This document shows, piece by piece, positions 41,750-52,727 of a DNA stretch of 64,000 bases. This DNA comes from Anastatus disparis (Eukaryota > Arthropoda > Insecta > Hymenoptera > Eupelmidae). Each line of letters starts with the position of its first letter. Within the stretch, counting starts at the first letter, position 1. The notes under the pieces are model-generated. The model saw nothing but the letters and a program-made list of their open reading frames with translations, was not told where the DNA came from and did no database searches. The stretch is from positions 6,073,501 through 6,137,500 of the forward strand of contig JAFFSR010000136.1 in the NCBI GenBank assembly GCA_017163975.1, in the 5' to 3' direction. The position numbers were made by a program, and so were the translations under genes.

Positions 41750-42026
41750 TAATATTTTGATATGCTGTAGGTGATATTTCAAAAGGATTTGAGCTCAGCT
41801 TTCATTTAAAAAAAGGTTCAAGCTTCTAGCTATTAATGCTGAAGAACTATAAGCGTTTGAAAATCTAGTAACTTTTCCAGTGATTTTCTCTAATTACCTG
41901 TAACTAGGGAAATATTGAGCATTAGGGTCTAATATTTTGTTTTTTTTCCATATTTTGACACCTAAAAGCTTATCCCAAAGTTTGAGCAAAATCCGTGATC
42001 CGGAGGTCAGACCCTCTCCTAATAAG
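41750..42026 (+). repeat. Dispersed repeat R1, copy a
   Basis: Shares an ordered set of matches with 52,498-52,727: AATATTTTGATATGCTGTA, GAGC(T/A)CAGCTTTCATTTAAAA, CAAGCTTC, CCTGTAACTA, TATTGAGCATT(A/G)G, TTCCATATTTTGACA, and a final GCAAAATCCGTGATCC. The copies run in the same orientation and differ by many changes and a segment of about 40 bases. No terminal inverted repeats or coding capacity were found. The element type is unknown. Confidence 0.7.
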
Positions 42027-42224
42027 TGATCTCTTCAAAATCTAGAGATTTTCTGAGAATTTTTATTGCAGATTCAAATAAAATATTACAATGATTCGAA
42101 CGTCCAGCAAATCAAAATAATGGCTATTGAAAAAAAAATTAGTATTTACATTCATAGTTTGATAATATTCATATTAATAAATAGATTAAGAATAATAAAT
42201 TTATAAATAATTTAATGAAATTTA

Positions 42225-42427
42225 ATTTTTTTTTAAATTTAACGTCGCTGTATTTATGCTATCCTTGCAATACTAATTAGCGACGGAGATCGTTGATGTG
42301 TTTGTGAAGAAAGCATATGTAACGTACAGTGATGCTTGTATCAATTGGCCGTCGAGAGCGGGATTCGAACTTGAAACCTCGAGATTACGAATCCACCACT
42401 TTACCAAATGAGCCACTGACGACCTCT
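42225..42427 (-). mobile_element. tRNA-derived SINE, copy 4 (best tRNA-like head)
   Basis: On the minus strand the head begins GAGGTCGTCAGTGGCTCAT and ends with the tRNA-like region at CTCGACGGCC. GGTCGTC at the start pairs fully with GACGGCC at the end, like a seven-base acceptor stem with one G-U pair. The loop TTCGTAA fits an anticodon loop with CGT, as in a threonine tRNA. The B box is AAGTTCGAATCCC. The body, GCGACGTTAAAT end and A-rich tail follow as in the other copies. Confidence 0.9.
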
Positions 42428-43414
42428 GCTTTAACATTAATCTCTCTTTGAAAAAATGAGTTACGAAAAATAGATATATTAGTTTACTTGTACATTTCTT
42501 TAAATTATATTTACAGGAGCAAAATGGGTAAAAAATCCAGCTATTAATAATTTAATTTTTCTTTAGATTTTCAGGTGTATTCAATGTTAGGTGAAATTTT
42601 TCAGTGATTAACAATATTTATCTCCTAAAAATATAACTTTTTATTAATATATATATTATTATTAGAAATAGAAACAAAAGTGACACAAGTTTCATAACGT
42701 AAAGTCTCTAAAAAAAACTTTTTTACTTCAATTAAAATTGCTATGATCTTTTCTGCAGCTCTGGATTTTTAAAATTAATATATCTAATTAAAATTAACTC
42801 CACTAAGCAATGAAAAAGTAGTTAAGACGATGTAATTACATTGAAGGATCCTTCTTAATCAGTTAATACCCAATCACATGAATAATTATAATTAGCAATA
42901 ATTTTAATTTTAAAAAATATAGTTTTGGAGTATTGTGGCTTTCTGAATTTAATATACATAAAAAATTTTAAAGACAAAATATTCAATTACTGGGAAATTC
43001 AATCGATTGATGTCTTGTAGATTATGTTAAAAGTTAATAGATTTTGTTTTCTAAAATTAATTATAATTGCTTATGAGCTGATAAGGTAGGATGCTTTTAT
43101 GAATTTATATCTATTAGTTTTAAGTTTTACTATTTGGTGTCGTTTCTTATGATTAAATGATTCCTTATATTAGTTTCAGGAGAGCAGAGCTTGTAAAAAT
43201 TTAACGATTTGCATTAAAGCATTTTGAGAAAGTTAGAATTACGAATTATGATTTTTTTTTATTGCAAAACATTTTTTAATAAAAAGTACAATTTATTTAA
43301 AATTTGATGGTAATGATTTATTTTAATAGTAAAAAGATTCAATTTTACTAAAATTTTTATTTACATTCTCAGGTGTTAAATAGATTGAAATCAGGTTACT
43401 AACTGCTGAACTTC
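42428..43414. other. AT-rich stretch, no gene seen
   Basis: Only short frames and simple A/T sequence. No feature is supported. Confidence 0.5.
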
Positions 43415-43636
43415 AACTCGTACAGCTGAAAAGGTATAGTTAAAAGTGTAGCTAATTATAGCTGGATTCTCATTTGTGTTACTTGTGGAAACAGCAGAAA
43501 ATGCAGGTAAAAATTTCACCCCGTAAAACAGGTGGATATTTACTCGTATTACACCTCAAAATACAGCTAAAAATTTAGCTATAAATAGCTGGATTTTTAC
43601 CTGTATTGATCCTTTAAATACAACCAAAAATTTTTT
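43415..43636. repeat. Short degenerate tandem repeat, ~55-70-bp unit
   Basis: Three recognisable units begin at TATAGCTGGATTCTCATTTG (near 43,458), ACAGGTGGATATTTACTCGT (near 43,528) and ATAGCTGGATTTTTACCTGT (near 43,586). Each continues into a segment like AAATACAGCTAAAAATTTAG. A partial fourth unit (GTACAGCTGAAAAGGTATAG) precedes them. The repeats are diverged and not in one reading frame, so they are not protein repeats. Confidence 0.6.
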
Positions 43637-43639
43637 TTT

Positions 43640-46600
43640 TAAATATACTTACAATTCGGCTATATTTTCATTCATTTTTTAGCTAAACTTCATGATAGAG
43701 CATCATTTTACAGATTTAATGTGTTTTTTGTTTTGATAAATAATAAATCTTTTAAACATCAGATGACCCTATATTTTTATTATAATAAAAATTTAAACTT
43801 TTAAAAAATTTATTTTTTTCGCAAAATACTTAAACAATCTTTAGTGTAAGTATATGAATTTAATGTTGAAAATTGTAAATTTTTAAATGAAATTTCGTTT
43901 TTGAATTTCAGATAACCTAATACCGATTAGACGGTACGTCGACTTTAACCGGTATTTGGGCAAAATTAAAGATTCTTTAACATTCGATTTTATTATATGA
44001 ACAATATGAATCTTCTGCACGAAGACTAAATATCATAAAAATATTAGTGTGATAAATTTTGCTTTTATCATAATATTATTAATCCAGCAAGATCTAAAAA
44101 ATTGTTCATTTACGAGTCCAAAGTGTCCATTTACCGGCTGTTTGACCCTGTATTCAATTTCCGATAAATTAATTTTTGTACATTTCATTAATGAGTTTAT
44201 TTTTAATTAAATGAACATTTAAAAATAGAATTAGAAGAAATAGTTATTTATTCTTTTTTCTATAAATTTTAATATTTATATTATATGTTTTATATTTATA
44301 GTAACAAAGCATTAATTTCTCGCAATTACAACAAATAATGTTTTCACTGTTATACACAGACATTCATTTATAGTGTAAACTTAAAAAATTATAATTATTT
44401 ACAATAAACTGCAAGTGTTACATTATACAATAAAAAACTAAAAAACTCTCTCCGTAAATTCAAAATATACGTCTATTAATGAAATTGTTGTAACTATAAA
44501 TATAGTATGAAATCAGTTTCGAAGATAAAGAAAATTCATGTAAATACATCCTAATGAAAAAACTTTTCAATAATTCTTTCCCGTCACGCATCTATAGCTC
44601 TTCGCGCTTTCCTAAAAAATAAAAGCTCACATCAAGCTCTATGAGCTTCTAAACACGCACAAACTTGTTTAATCGAGTTTTTTAACTCTTCTTTTCTTTA
44701 TTTTTCCTCCAACAACACCGCCTATATGTTGCGTAAACTTGACGCCTATATATAGAATAATAATATAAATCATATATATGTATATATAAAGTGTGAGTTA
44801 TTGCAAAAGTCTAACGATGAATCCGTGCGCGCATAACATAAGAGAATGAAAGAGAGACGTTTGCACTGGCGATAGATATATAAAAGCGAAAAGGGATGAA
44901 AGGAGAGAGAGAGAGAGAGAGAGAGAGTAAGAGAAGATGCGTGCGCTGCTGCTGTTGCTGCACCAATCGTATAATATTGATTTATTTGTAAAATTAAGCT
45001 ATGTCTTGCTTTGTGTCCTTTATTTTCTTTAACTTATTTCTCGTCTGATCAAAACCAATGAAATATGTAAGTTGCTTGAAAATTATTCACTTTAGGAGAT
45101 CCATTGCGAGAGCAGTTTATATGTGTCACGCGATATTAAAATGATAAGGCCAATTTTTGGCTACGTAAATAACACGTGTAATGTTAGGTTTGATGGGAGA
45201 GGTTTATATTTGAAGAATTCCTTGCGTTAATATGTAGGGTAAAAATGTTCAACGATTGATGCTGATGCTCAAGTTTATTTATGTGAGCTTGAGCTTCTTT
45301 TCTTTTTAATTCGCTTTCTTAATACTTTATGTTGATGAAGTTCGGAGGTAAAAAATTACTATCTTTTTTTTATTCCATTACCAATTACGATCCAATTAAT
45401 TCATTTTACTTAAGATTAACAAAAGTATTTTTCATTATTAAAAATTTAAAGTATTCAATTAAGTAAATCAATAAGTGCTTTTCAGCTTTAGTAGTTTGTA
45501 TTTTTTGAAAAATTACAAAAATATGTTATAAGATTAATTTATTTTTAATCTTATTGTAATATTGATAGAAATAAATTCTATAATGATTACATATTTTATT
45601 AAATCATTATTGGATAATTTTCTAATTCTTTATTTTTACTAGTGTATTTGAAAACCAGTGTTTGGGACGAGGTTTGGGAGTCTTTAAAGTTTACAATGGT
45701 AAAAAAAAAATAATAATTTCTGAAAACTTTTTTAACTCTTACGTAATTGATCTGATCATACTTTTCGCAAAACAAGTAATTAAATATGTGTAATACTTCT
45801 TGAAATGAAAAATCATTGCGTATAATGAAGTTGATAAATCACAAAGCATATGTAAATAAATAAATTAATACTCAGGTGAAACTTAAGAATGTTATTGCGC
45901 ATCAATGTCCCATTATGAAGTCTCGATATTGTGCGATTAAAAGCCGTAACGTCAACCTATGTATAATTATAATAGATATAGAAAGCCACAATGCTTGTCT
46001 ATTCCGTCATATCAGTTTCACGTTTAGTTTCCTTTGTTTCTTTTTTATTTTAAACATTATATAACTTGTATTTTAAAAATATAGCGTGATCAATTTTAAA
46101 ATTATATTAAAGTATTTTTATTTAAATTATAGAGTTAAATTAAAAGTTATTCATTTATTATTATTTTATAATAAATTTATCATCAAGTAATTTATAAATT
46201 AATTAACATTTCACTCATTATGCATAATGAATGAAATAATAATGCAACAAATAAAAGCTTATTTTGTTTATTAAAGAAAAGTCTGCTTTTTTGTTGAATT
46301 ACAAAAAAGAGAAACATTTTTTTAATAATCAAGTTTAAATTTTTAATGAGCTAAACTTAACTGCTCAAACCATTTTAAATTATATGACTTGCCCTTTTCT
46401 GACCTACTTAGAAAATAAACAAAGATAATTAAATTTTTAATGTTGTTTAAATAAAATTAGCTTTTATTAGTTGCTGAAAATTTTTTAAATTTACATAGCA
46501 TAAAATTCTATTAATAATGTGAAAATTGAGCAAATGAAAAAATTAATTGTATAAAAGAATAAAATCTCTTCGAAAATCCAATTGCATTTCTGGTTTTATT

Positions 46601-47150
46601 TCTCGAATAAAAATCTCTATCTTAAAAGTCTTGATTTTCAGATTACAACATCATTTAGAAAGTATTGATTTCACAATAGAAGCATGTCGCAATTTCGTCG
46701 CTTTAACAAAAATTTTCTTTCACTTCAAAAGAATCTTCTTTTCTAAAAAGTACCCTTTCTTCTTTTTCTTTGCTCTTATCCCTTTCTTTTAATTTTTCTT
46801 TTTCCTTTTTTTTGCCCTTTTCAAAGACTTCCGCATAAGCATACGAAAAGCGCAGCGAGCCAAGTCCACCAAAACAAAGTCCATCGATCCAAGAGCTATA
46901 TGGCTTCGTGCCCTGGACTTTCTCTCTCTCCCACCATCCCTCCTTGGAGAAAAAAAATCTTATGTACCAAAAAAAATATATATGTCACATGTCTTAAAAA
47001 ACAGTGAATAGAAGAAAAAATTTTATTATAACGGTTTTTTAAAAAAATCTACATATAAGGTATTAATATATGTGTTTATCCCTTGTATGTAAATGAGGGT
47101 AAAAATGGGATCGAGTAGGTAGTATACATGATAAAAATGCACTCTCCAGT
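43640..47150. other. 3.5 kb stretch with a GA microsatellite, no gene seen
   Basis: AT-rich except for about 44,575-44,960, which is richer and ends in a GA run and GTGCGCTGCTGCTGTTGCTG. Open frames at 45,876-46,064 and 46,547-46,792 have no recognisable motif. The second ends in a poly-phenylalanine T-run. A compositional rise begins near 46,830 and leads into the GC-richer block at 47.15 kb. Confidence 0.4.
44903..44927. repeat. (GA)12 microsatellite
   Basis: An uninterrupted GA run at the edge of a purine-rich block. It is immediately downstream of a stretch that is richer in G+C than its surroundings. Confidence 0.95.
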
Positions 47151-47500
47151 ATTATAGTAACCCAGTCGCGTATATGTGCAAGCATTGACGAAAAGAGGAA
47201 AAGAGAGGGAGCGAGAGCATTATAGTGGGTGGCTTAGAGCTCAACATATACCGCCCCTGCGCGCCGACGTGGCCTTATTTCTATCTACTGACCCCATTCG
47301 AGCTGCGCCGTCGCGTTAGACAACAGCTCAAAAAGCCTTTCGCTCTCTTTCCTTTACCTTTTACCTTCTATTTCTCGCTCTCTCTATGACAACGCTTGAA
47401 ACACCAGGGAGCTTGCTGCTATGTTACCAACGAGATTCTCTGCCAACAGGTGACTGCGTCATCACTACTAGGATCAATCGAGACTCTATACTTATGGATT
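47150..47500. promoter_or_regulatory. GC-richer block, possible promoter / 5'-UTR exon
   Basis: This is one of the clearest departures from the AT-rich background. CCGCCCCTGCGCGCCGACGT lies at 47,251, followed by GAGCTGCGCCGTCGCG. A pyrimidine-rich stretch (TCGCTCTCTTTCCTTTACC) comes next, then a frame opening at 47,386 with mixed residues for about 35 codons before it degenerates. CTGCCAACAG followed by GTGACT near 47,450 could be a splice donor. I read it as a possible transcription start with leader exon, or as a conserved regulatory element. Strand cannot be fixed, and no downstream coding exon was found. Confidence 0.3.
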
Positions 47501-48642
47501 TATATTTTCATATATATATATATTTTTTAAAGCTTTTAAACAATAATAATAATTCATATTTAATAATGAAGTTAGAGATACATGTAATGTTTAAACTTTC
47601 ATATATAATGTAAATTACTTCACCTATTCAGTACATTTTTACTTGCTTTTTTTTATAAATATATAATATTATTAATTCGAAAAAAGTATTAAAAATAATT
47701 AAAGTAATCATTTATTAATGTAAATGTAAAATATTTGTCAATTTGAAATTAATATTTTTAATTATTTTTTATAGGATCATAGGTAATAAATAGCGAAAAG
47801 ATTTTTTTTTAAATATTCGCGCGCTATACTGCGTAGTTTGATTTAAACCGCTTGAAGTTATATTCAAGTCGTTCGATAGATTGGTCGAGCTTTAAAATCG
47901 CACATTTTTCAAATTAAAAAAATTTTAAAAAGTTATAAAAGATTATAACTGCATCAAAAATAAATTTGTTTATAAAGAAATGCAAAAGTTAATGTAAACT
48001 GAATTGGAAATATATTAAAATATATTTAGTTCTATTCTTTCATTAATTACTTAATTATTTAACAAAGAAAAAAATCTTTGTTAATTTTTAAATATTCAGT
48101 GCATTTTTTTTTCTTAAATAATTTCAAACACGTTAAATTTATTATATCGATTGTAAAGCCGATATTTAAAACTACAAAAAGAATTTATATTTTGAGTAAT
48201 TTATTTTCTAAACTATTTTGTTAATTACTAATGAAAAATCGATTAGTTAAAAATATTATTAAATTTAATTAATCAATAATGTTAAAAAATTTACGGTTCA
48301 ATTAAAAAAAAAATTAGTAGATTCATCATAGTACAATACATAAGTGTATAATAAATTCCCTGTTTATATATGTTTGTTTCCAATTTTCAAGTGAAATATT
48401 AAAAAACAAAAATTTCATGATTGATTTCAGGTTTTGGATTTTAAAAAATTCTATAAAATTTCTAATATATAATTTTTTTTAAATCCAAAATACCTGAAAA
48501 AAATATATTTACATATACATATTCATCATAAAATTAAAATTTATATTAAAATTTAAATAATTTCTTGATTTTAAAGTTTAGCTTAATCTATTTTATAAAG
48601 AGTTGATAAATTATTTTTTATGGTAATTATTTTAGTGAAATC
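47500..48642. other. AT-rich stretch, no gene seen
   Basis: Simple A/T-rich sequence with short frames only. Confidence 0.5.
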
Positions 48643-48861
48643 TCAAATAGAAGTCCTAATATTAGATACTAAACCTCTTTCTCTTGCAACATCTGAATGA
48701 ATAATCTTATTGTGATTGGTAGCTGTATTGAACGTTTTAAATAATTCAAATGCGTTTGCAACCCAAAGAAGAGGACGATCAAAAGGATAACCAGGATGTC
48801 TGTCTGGATATTTGCTATGTTCTTGTTCTACTACTGCCAATCCCAGCTTTAGAATTACAGT
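48643..48861 (-). pseudogene. Possible terminal exon or gene relic (hexamerin/hemocyanin-like?)
   Basis: A minus-strand frame of about 73 codons has protein-like composition. It opens right after an acceptor-like GATCGCAG (ending at 48,862) and closes with TGA at 48,643. The ATG-less start fits an internal or terminal exon. Residues include YPDRHPGYPFDRPLLW, then FKTFNTATNHNKIIH. The PDR-x-PGYPFDRP pattern recalls, from memory, the C-terminal PFDRP motif of the hexamerin/hemocyanin/prophenoloxidase family. The rest does not obviously match. No upstream exon was found; a SINE sits about 120 bases upstream on that strand. It could be a decayed fragment, a real last exon with a distant partner, or chance. 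The family guess is weak. Confidence 0.3.
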
Positions 48862-48980
48862 CTGCGATCACAGCCTGTAATCATCACTATACGATAGTAT
48901 TGAATTGTTTTTATGAGTATACGTCAAAAGGCAAAATTAAATAAAAATTAATTTTATTTATTTTTTCAAATTATTTGTAC

Positions 48981-49174
48981 TTTTTTTTTTCTTTTGCTGT
49001 ATTTTTGTGCTATCATTGCGATGCTAATTAGCGACGGAGATCTATTCAGTATGTTTGTAAAGCACGCAGATGTAACGTATACAGTGCTTGTATCAATCGG
49101 CTGAGAGCAGGATTCGAACTCGGAACCTCGAGATTACGAATCCATCGCTCTACTGATCGAAACACTGACGACCT
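48981..49174 (-). mobile_element. tRNA-derived SINE, copy 5
   Basis: On the minus strand: head AGGTCGTCAGTGTTTCGATC (A box mutated), loop TTCGTAA, B box GAGTTCGAATCCTG. Then a shortened body with AAGCACTGTATACGTTACAT and TCGCTAATTAGCATCGCAAT. The usual GACGTTAAA end is altered to CAGCAAAAG before an A-rich tail. It is one of the more diverged copies. Confidence 0.83.
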
Positions 49175-49518
49175 ATTACCTTATCTTGATCATGATCAGC
49201 CATTTATTTTACCCCTTTATAAATAAACTATAGTTTATGTATATGTGCTTGAACAAATGATTGTTTATTTAAATCATTAAATTTCTTAGTTCTGTAATAT
49301 CTAATGAAAATTCACAAAAAGTAGCATGTTCCGATTTTTAATAAAAAACTAGTACAGTTCATGCTTGCAATGAAGATAAACACATTTGACACCCTTCGCT
49401 GCGTGGAAAATTACATTTGAACCCTCACAGAAACCAGTACATCTCAATCTGTTCTATGAAGAATATTTGTTATTGCAACATGAAAATTAACATTTTGTCG
49501 CTTTGTCACGAAAATAAG
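49175..49518. other. AT-rich spacer, no gene seen
   Basis: Between a SINE and a MITE. A small richer patch (CACCCTTCGCTGCGTGG, near 49,390) has no identifiable role. Confidence 0.4.
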
Positions 49519-49752
49519 TACCGTAAAGGACGTAGTTCCTGATCAGGGCGTAATTTCTGATCATTATTTATTATAAATCATAATCTATAAGATTTTAGTA
49601 GGAAAAACTTTTTTTTAATTTATGAGAAAAAATAGATTGAGCGTAAGAAATGCTTCGTTTGTGTAAAAAAGAAATATACTTTTACTTTTTTACATGTAAA
49701 TATGTGATCAGAAATACCTCCTAAGTGATCAGAAATTACGGCCTTCACGGTA
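49519..49752. mobile_element. MITE with TA ends and CCGTAAAGG inverted repeats
   Basis: The left end reads TACCGTAAAGGACGTAGTTC, then CTGATCAGGGCGTAATTTCT and GATCA. The right end, read in reverse complement, is TACCGTGAAGGCCGTAATTT, then CTGATCACTTAGGAGG and TATTTCTGATCA. The terminal inverted repeats are imperfect over about 45 bases, and each contains an internal near-repeat of TTTCTGATCA. TA at both ends suggests Tc1/mariner-type transposition. The 234-bp element has no coding capacity. Confidence 0.78.
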
Positions 49753-50235
49753 TAATTTACAGAATCGAGTTGAAAAGAAATGAAAAGTACTAATGTCCGT
49801 ATTAACTCAATAGTCTGTCTCTATTACTGGCAATTGCTTAAATAATTAAAATAAATTTTAAAAATTTTATAAAAGGCAACAAATACTTTATAAGAAAAAA
49901 AATAACGATATTTATAATTTGAATTATGAATAGAAGCTAGTTATATGTCTCGTTTTACAAACATAACTGTGCATAATAATAACGATTAAGAAATAAAAAT
50001 ATTAATTTCCACAGTATTGATAAGCACATCAATATCATCATTATTGTTAATATTAATTCCATTACCATTTATACGAAAAAATATTTTTTCACACTCAGGG
50101 GGTGAAATTCTATTTTTGATGTCTATTCTTAGAGGCTAAAATAGCTCTTTTTATACCCTAGGGCAAAAAAGTAGTTTTCTCATAAGCGTGATTGATTTTT
50201 ACCCTGTTTCCAATAAGAAATTTACTTTTCGTGTC

Positions 50236-50506
50236 TTAGAGTTGTACTCAATGGTGGATGAGTCGATGTATAAATTGAGTAATGGGTACGTGGTTCAATG
50301 AATTCATGGATGGATTCATGGGGCGAAATGAAATGACAACTCAATGGTTTGATGGGCGAATCGATAAATATGACGATGGGTCGATGGGCGAATAAATAAT
50401 TATATCGATGGGTCGATAAATTAATATGTCGATAGGTTGATGAATCGATGGGTTGATGGACTGATGGGTGGATAGATGAATTGGTCGACGGGTTGATAGG
50501 CGGAGT
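50236..50506. repeat. Degenerate minisatellite based on GATGGGTCGAT
   Basis: Short imperfect units built on (G)ATGGGTCGAT(A/G)AAT recur every 8-20 bases: GATGGGCGAATCGATAAAT, GACGATGGGTCGATGGGCGA, TATCGATGGGTCGATAAATT, GAATCGATGGGTTGATGGAC. The run starts near ATGGTGGATGAGTCGATG and fades after GGTTGATAGGCGG. Orientation is constant. It is not coding in any frame I can support. Confidence 0.75.
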
Positions 50507-51645
50507 CTTATTTTCACATTTTCATTTTGATTTTATGATCTATTAATGTCGTTACTTTATGTATTATTAATGAATTTATATTCAATGCGGCTGAATCGGA
50601 CGCCCTTCGTGTATGAAAAAGTAATATGTTATCCACGGAAGTAAAGGTATTTTTGCCCTCATCTTTATTGTCAAACTCGACTCGGGCAAAAATCATCTAT
50701 TTTATTCCCTTGATTAACAATGTACTATTTCTATATGATTTTTTCATAAATTTTATCTTGATATAGTTTTATACCTTTTGTTAAAACTAATGTAATTGAA
50801 ACTATTTTAAATATGTTTTGCTAATCCGGTCGATTGATATTACTTATAAGCATATTAAATGGATGCGGTGGATAAATTTTATCTGGCACTTTATTGTTTA
50901 GCATTTGAAAGTATTCTTATTCGATTGGTTCATTCAATTACTGAATGGTGATAAATTTAAATTATTGTATAGGTGTTCAATATTGTATCTAATTGATCTA
51001 GTATATTGATGTTAGTTACAATATTGATTTCATTAAGAAAAATTCGTTTATAACTGCAGATATATCACATATTTTGAGTTATAGTTTAAAATTATGCATA
51101 ACTTTAAAATGACAAAATTAATATCGGATCGTTTAAAAATTTATTGAATTATTTTTAATAAATATATAATAAATGAAAGAAAGACAAAGTTTTTTTTGAA
51201 AGCATTTAAAAACTTTGAGTTTAAAAAAATAAAGATTAAATTAAAAACAGAAGTTGAAAATATTACCATCGATTCGCCATATGTGATTTATTATAAATCA
51301 CTTTTTTTAAGATACTCAATTATCTTTGTTTTACAAAGCTTGGAAGGATGATATGGACGGTCTGTATTATTTAGACTGTTAAAAAAAATTGAATTTTGCT
51401 TCCAGTACATTTATGAAATTTATATTTTTACTTTAAATTTCATGCACATTTACATTAAAATTACGGTAAAATTATTAATTTTCATATACATGCTTGAAGC
51501 AAGCTTCCAGTTTTGCATTAAATTTTCATGTTTTTTTAACAGTGTAGCTTTCCTTGGCAATCTTTGTTAACATTTCTGAAACTAACAAAAGGATGAATTA
51601 AATGCCAATGAAAATGATATATATTGATGTCACGGTTTTGTACAG
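50507..51645. other. AT-rich stretch, no gene seen
   Basis: A 60-codon minus-strand frame (50,514-50,696) in somewhat richer sequence has no recognisable motif. The remainder is A/T-rich. Confidence 0.4.
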
Positions 51646-51737
51646 ACAATGCAACACAAAGTCCTGAATCAGCATCAGCTGCCGAAATCTTTAAGTATCT
51701 CTATTGGCACCTGATTGATAAGTATATAAATTTATAG
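51646..51737 (+). pseudogene. Small exon-like fragment, unidentified
   Basis: An acceptor-like GGTTTTGTACAG ends at 51,645 and is followed by about 90 bases clearly richer in G+C than the flanks. The frame reads DNATQSPESASAAEIFKYLY, then WHLIDKYINL and a TAG at 51,735-51,737. It could be the last coding exon of a spliced gene or a fragment left by duplication. I recognise no family, and no upstream donor partner was identified. Another frame is also open over about 20 codons, which weakens the case. Confidence 0.2.
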
Positions 51738-51844
51738 GATTGTCATTGACATAAGTATTATATCTTTGTTGATTAGTTTACCAAAATGTTAAAAGGAAAT
51801 AGAAACTTAATTATTACTACTTAAAAGATTTTTAAAATATTGTC

Positions 51845-52060
51845 AGTTTCCCAAATTTTTTATTTATTATCTAAAAGTTTTAAAATTATCTTTATATTAT
51901 AATCTTTCACTTTAACAAATAAAAAGCATAAACATAGAGATATTTTTAAAAATTTTCGAATAAAGATGAAAAATCTGAAAGACTGTGGGTAATTATGTAC
52001 AAATCATAAACCTTTATTACATGATCTTAGCTCTTGTAAAAGCGAGTTAAAAATATCTAC
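51845..52060 (+). repeat. Dispersed repeat R2, copy a
   Basis: Matches 53,635-53,850 in order and orientation: AAAAGTTTTAAAATTATCTT, then TATAATCTTTCACTTTAACA, AATAAAAAGCATAA, TTCGAATAAAGATGAAAAAT, and GACTGTGGGTAATTATGTAC with the following AAATCATA-CC-TATTAC. The copies are strongly diverged. No coding capacity. Confidence 0.6.
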
Positions 52061-52497
52061 CTTCATAAATCTTAGGTATTACACATTAGAGTAAATTATT
52101 TACAAGAATAATCAAACAATTTCTAAATTTTATAAATAATGTTTCATCAAATTGTCGAGTAAATTTTTAATTTTAGGATATTTTGTAGATACATCCTTTA
52201 AATATTATTGAATACATTGACAAAGTTTAAAGTTCCTATAATTTTTATGGTAACGGCCCGTAATTTTTACAATACTTCTCCGTAACTTTTGTGAAATTTC
52301 ATTATAATTTTTTAGCAGAATGTCGTGAATTTTATAGAAAAAATCTCTCCGTGAGTTAACTTCTGATATCAAATTATTATTTTTTCCCAAAGTTTTAATG
52401 TAATGAAGATTGGACCTGAATCTTCTTTTTCTAACAATTAATAATAAAAGCTGAAATTTGGTCCAATTTTTATTATGCTATAACTTTGAGGAAAATT
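52061..52497. other. AT-rich spacer, no gene seen
   Basis: A 61-codon minus-strand frame at 52,205-52,390 shows no motif. No other feature is supported. Confidence 0.4.
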
Positions 52498-52727
52498 AAT
52501 ATTTTGATATGCTGTAATATTTTGAAAGGAATTGAGCACAGCTTTCATTTAAAAAAGTTTCAAGCTTCAAACTATTAGTAACTTTTCGAAAGAAATTCTT
52601 TAATTTCCTGTAACTATTGAGCATTGGAGTCTAAAATCCCGGGTTTTTCCATATTTTGACATCTGAAAACTTATCCCATAGTTTTAGCAAAATCCGTGAT
52701 CCAAAATTATGATACTCTTTTAGTAAG
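52498..52727 (+). repeat. Dispersed repeat R1, copy b
   Basis: Second copy of the repeat at 41,750-42,026. It keeps TAATATTTTGATATGCTGTA, GAGCACAGCTTTCATTTAAA, TTTCCATATTTTGACATCTG, AACTTATCCCATAGTTTTAG and CAAAATCCGTGATCC. It lacks a segment of about 40 bases found in the other copy. Confidence 0.7.

Noticed and set aside
42360..42425. Possible functional tRNA-Thr gene
   Set aside because: Boxes and acceptor stem are tRNA-like, but the anticodon stem is broken, and the sequence continues into the shared SINE body and A-rich tail found in six other copies.
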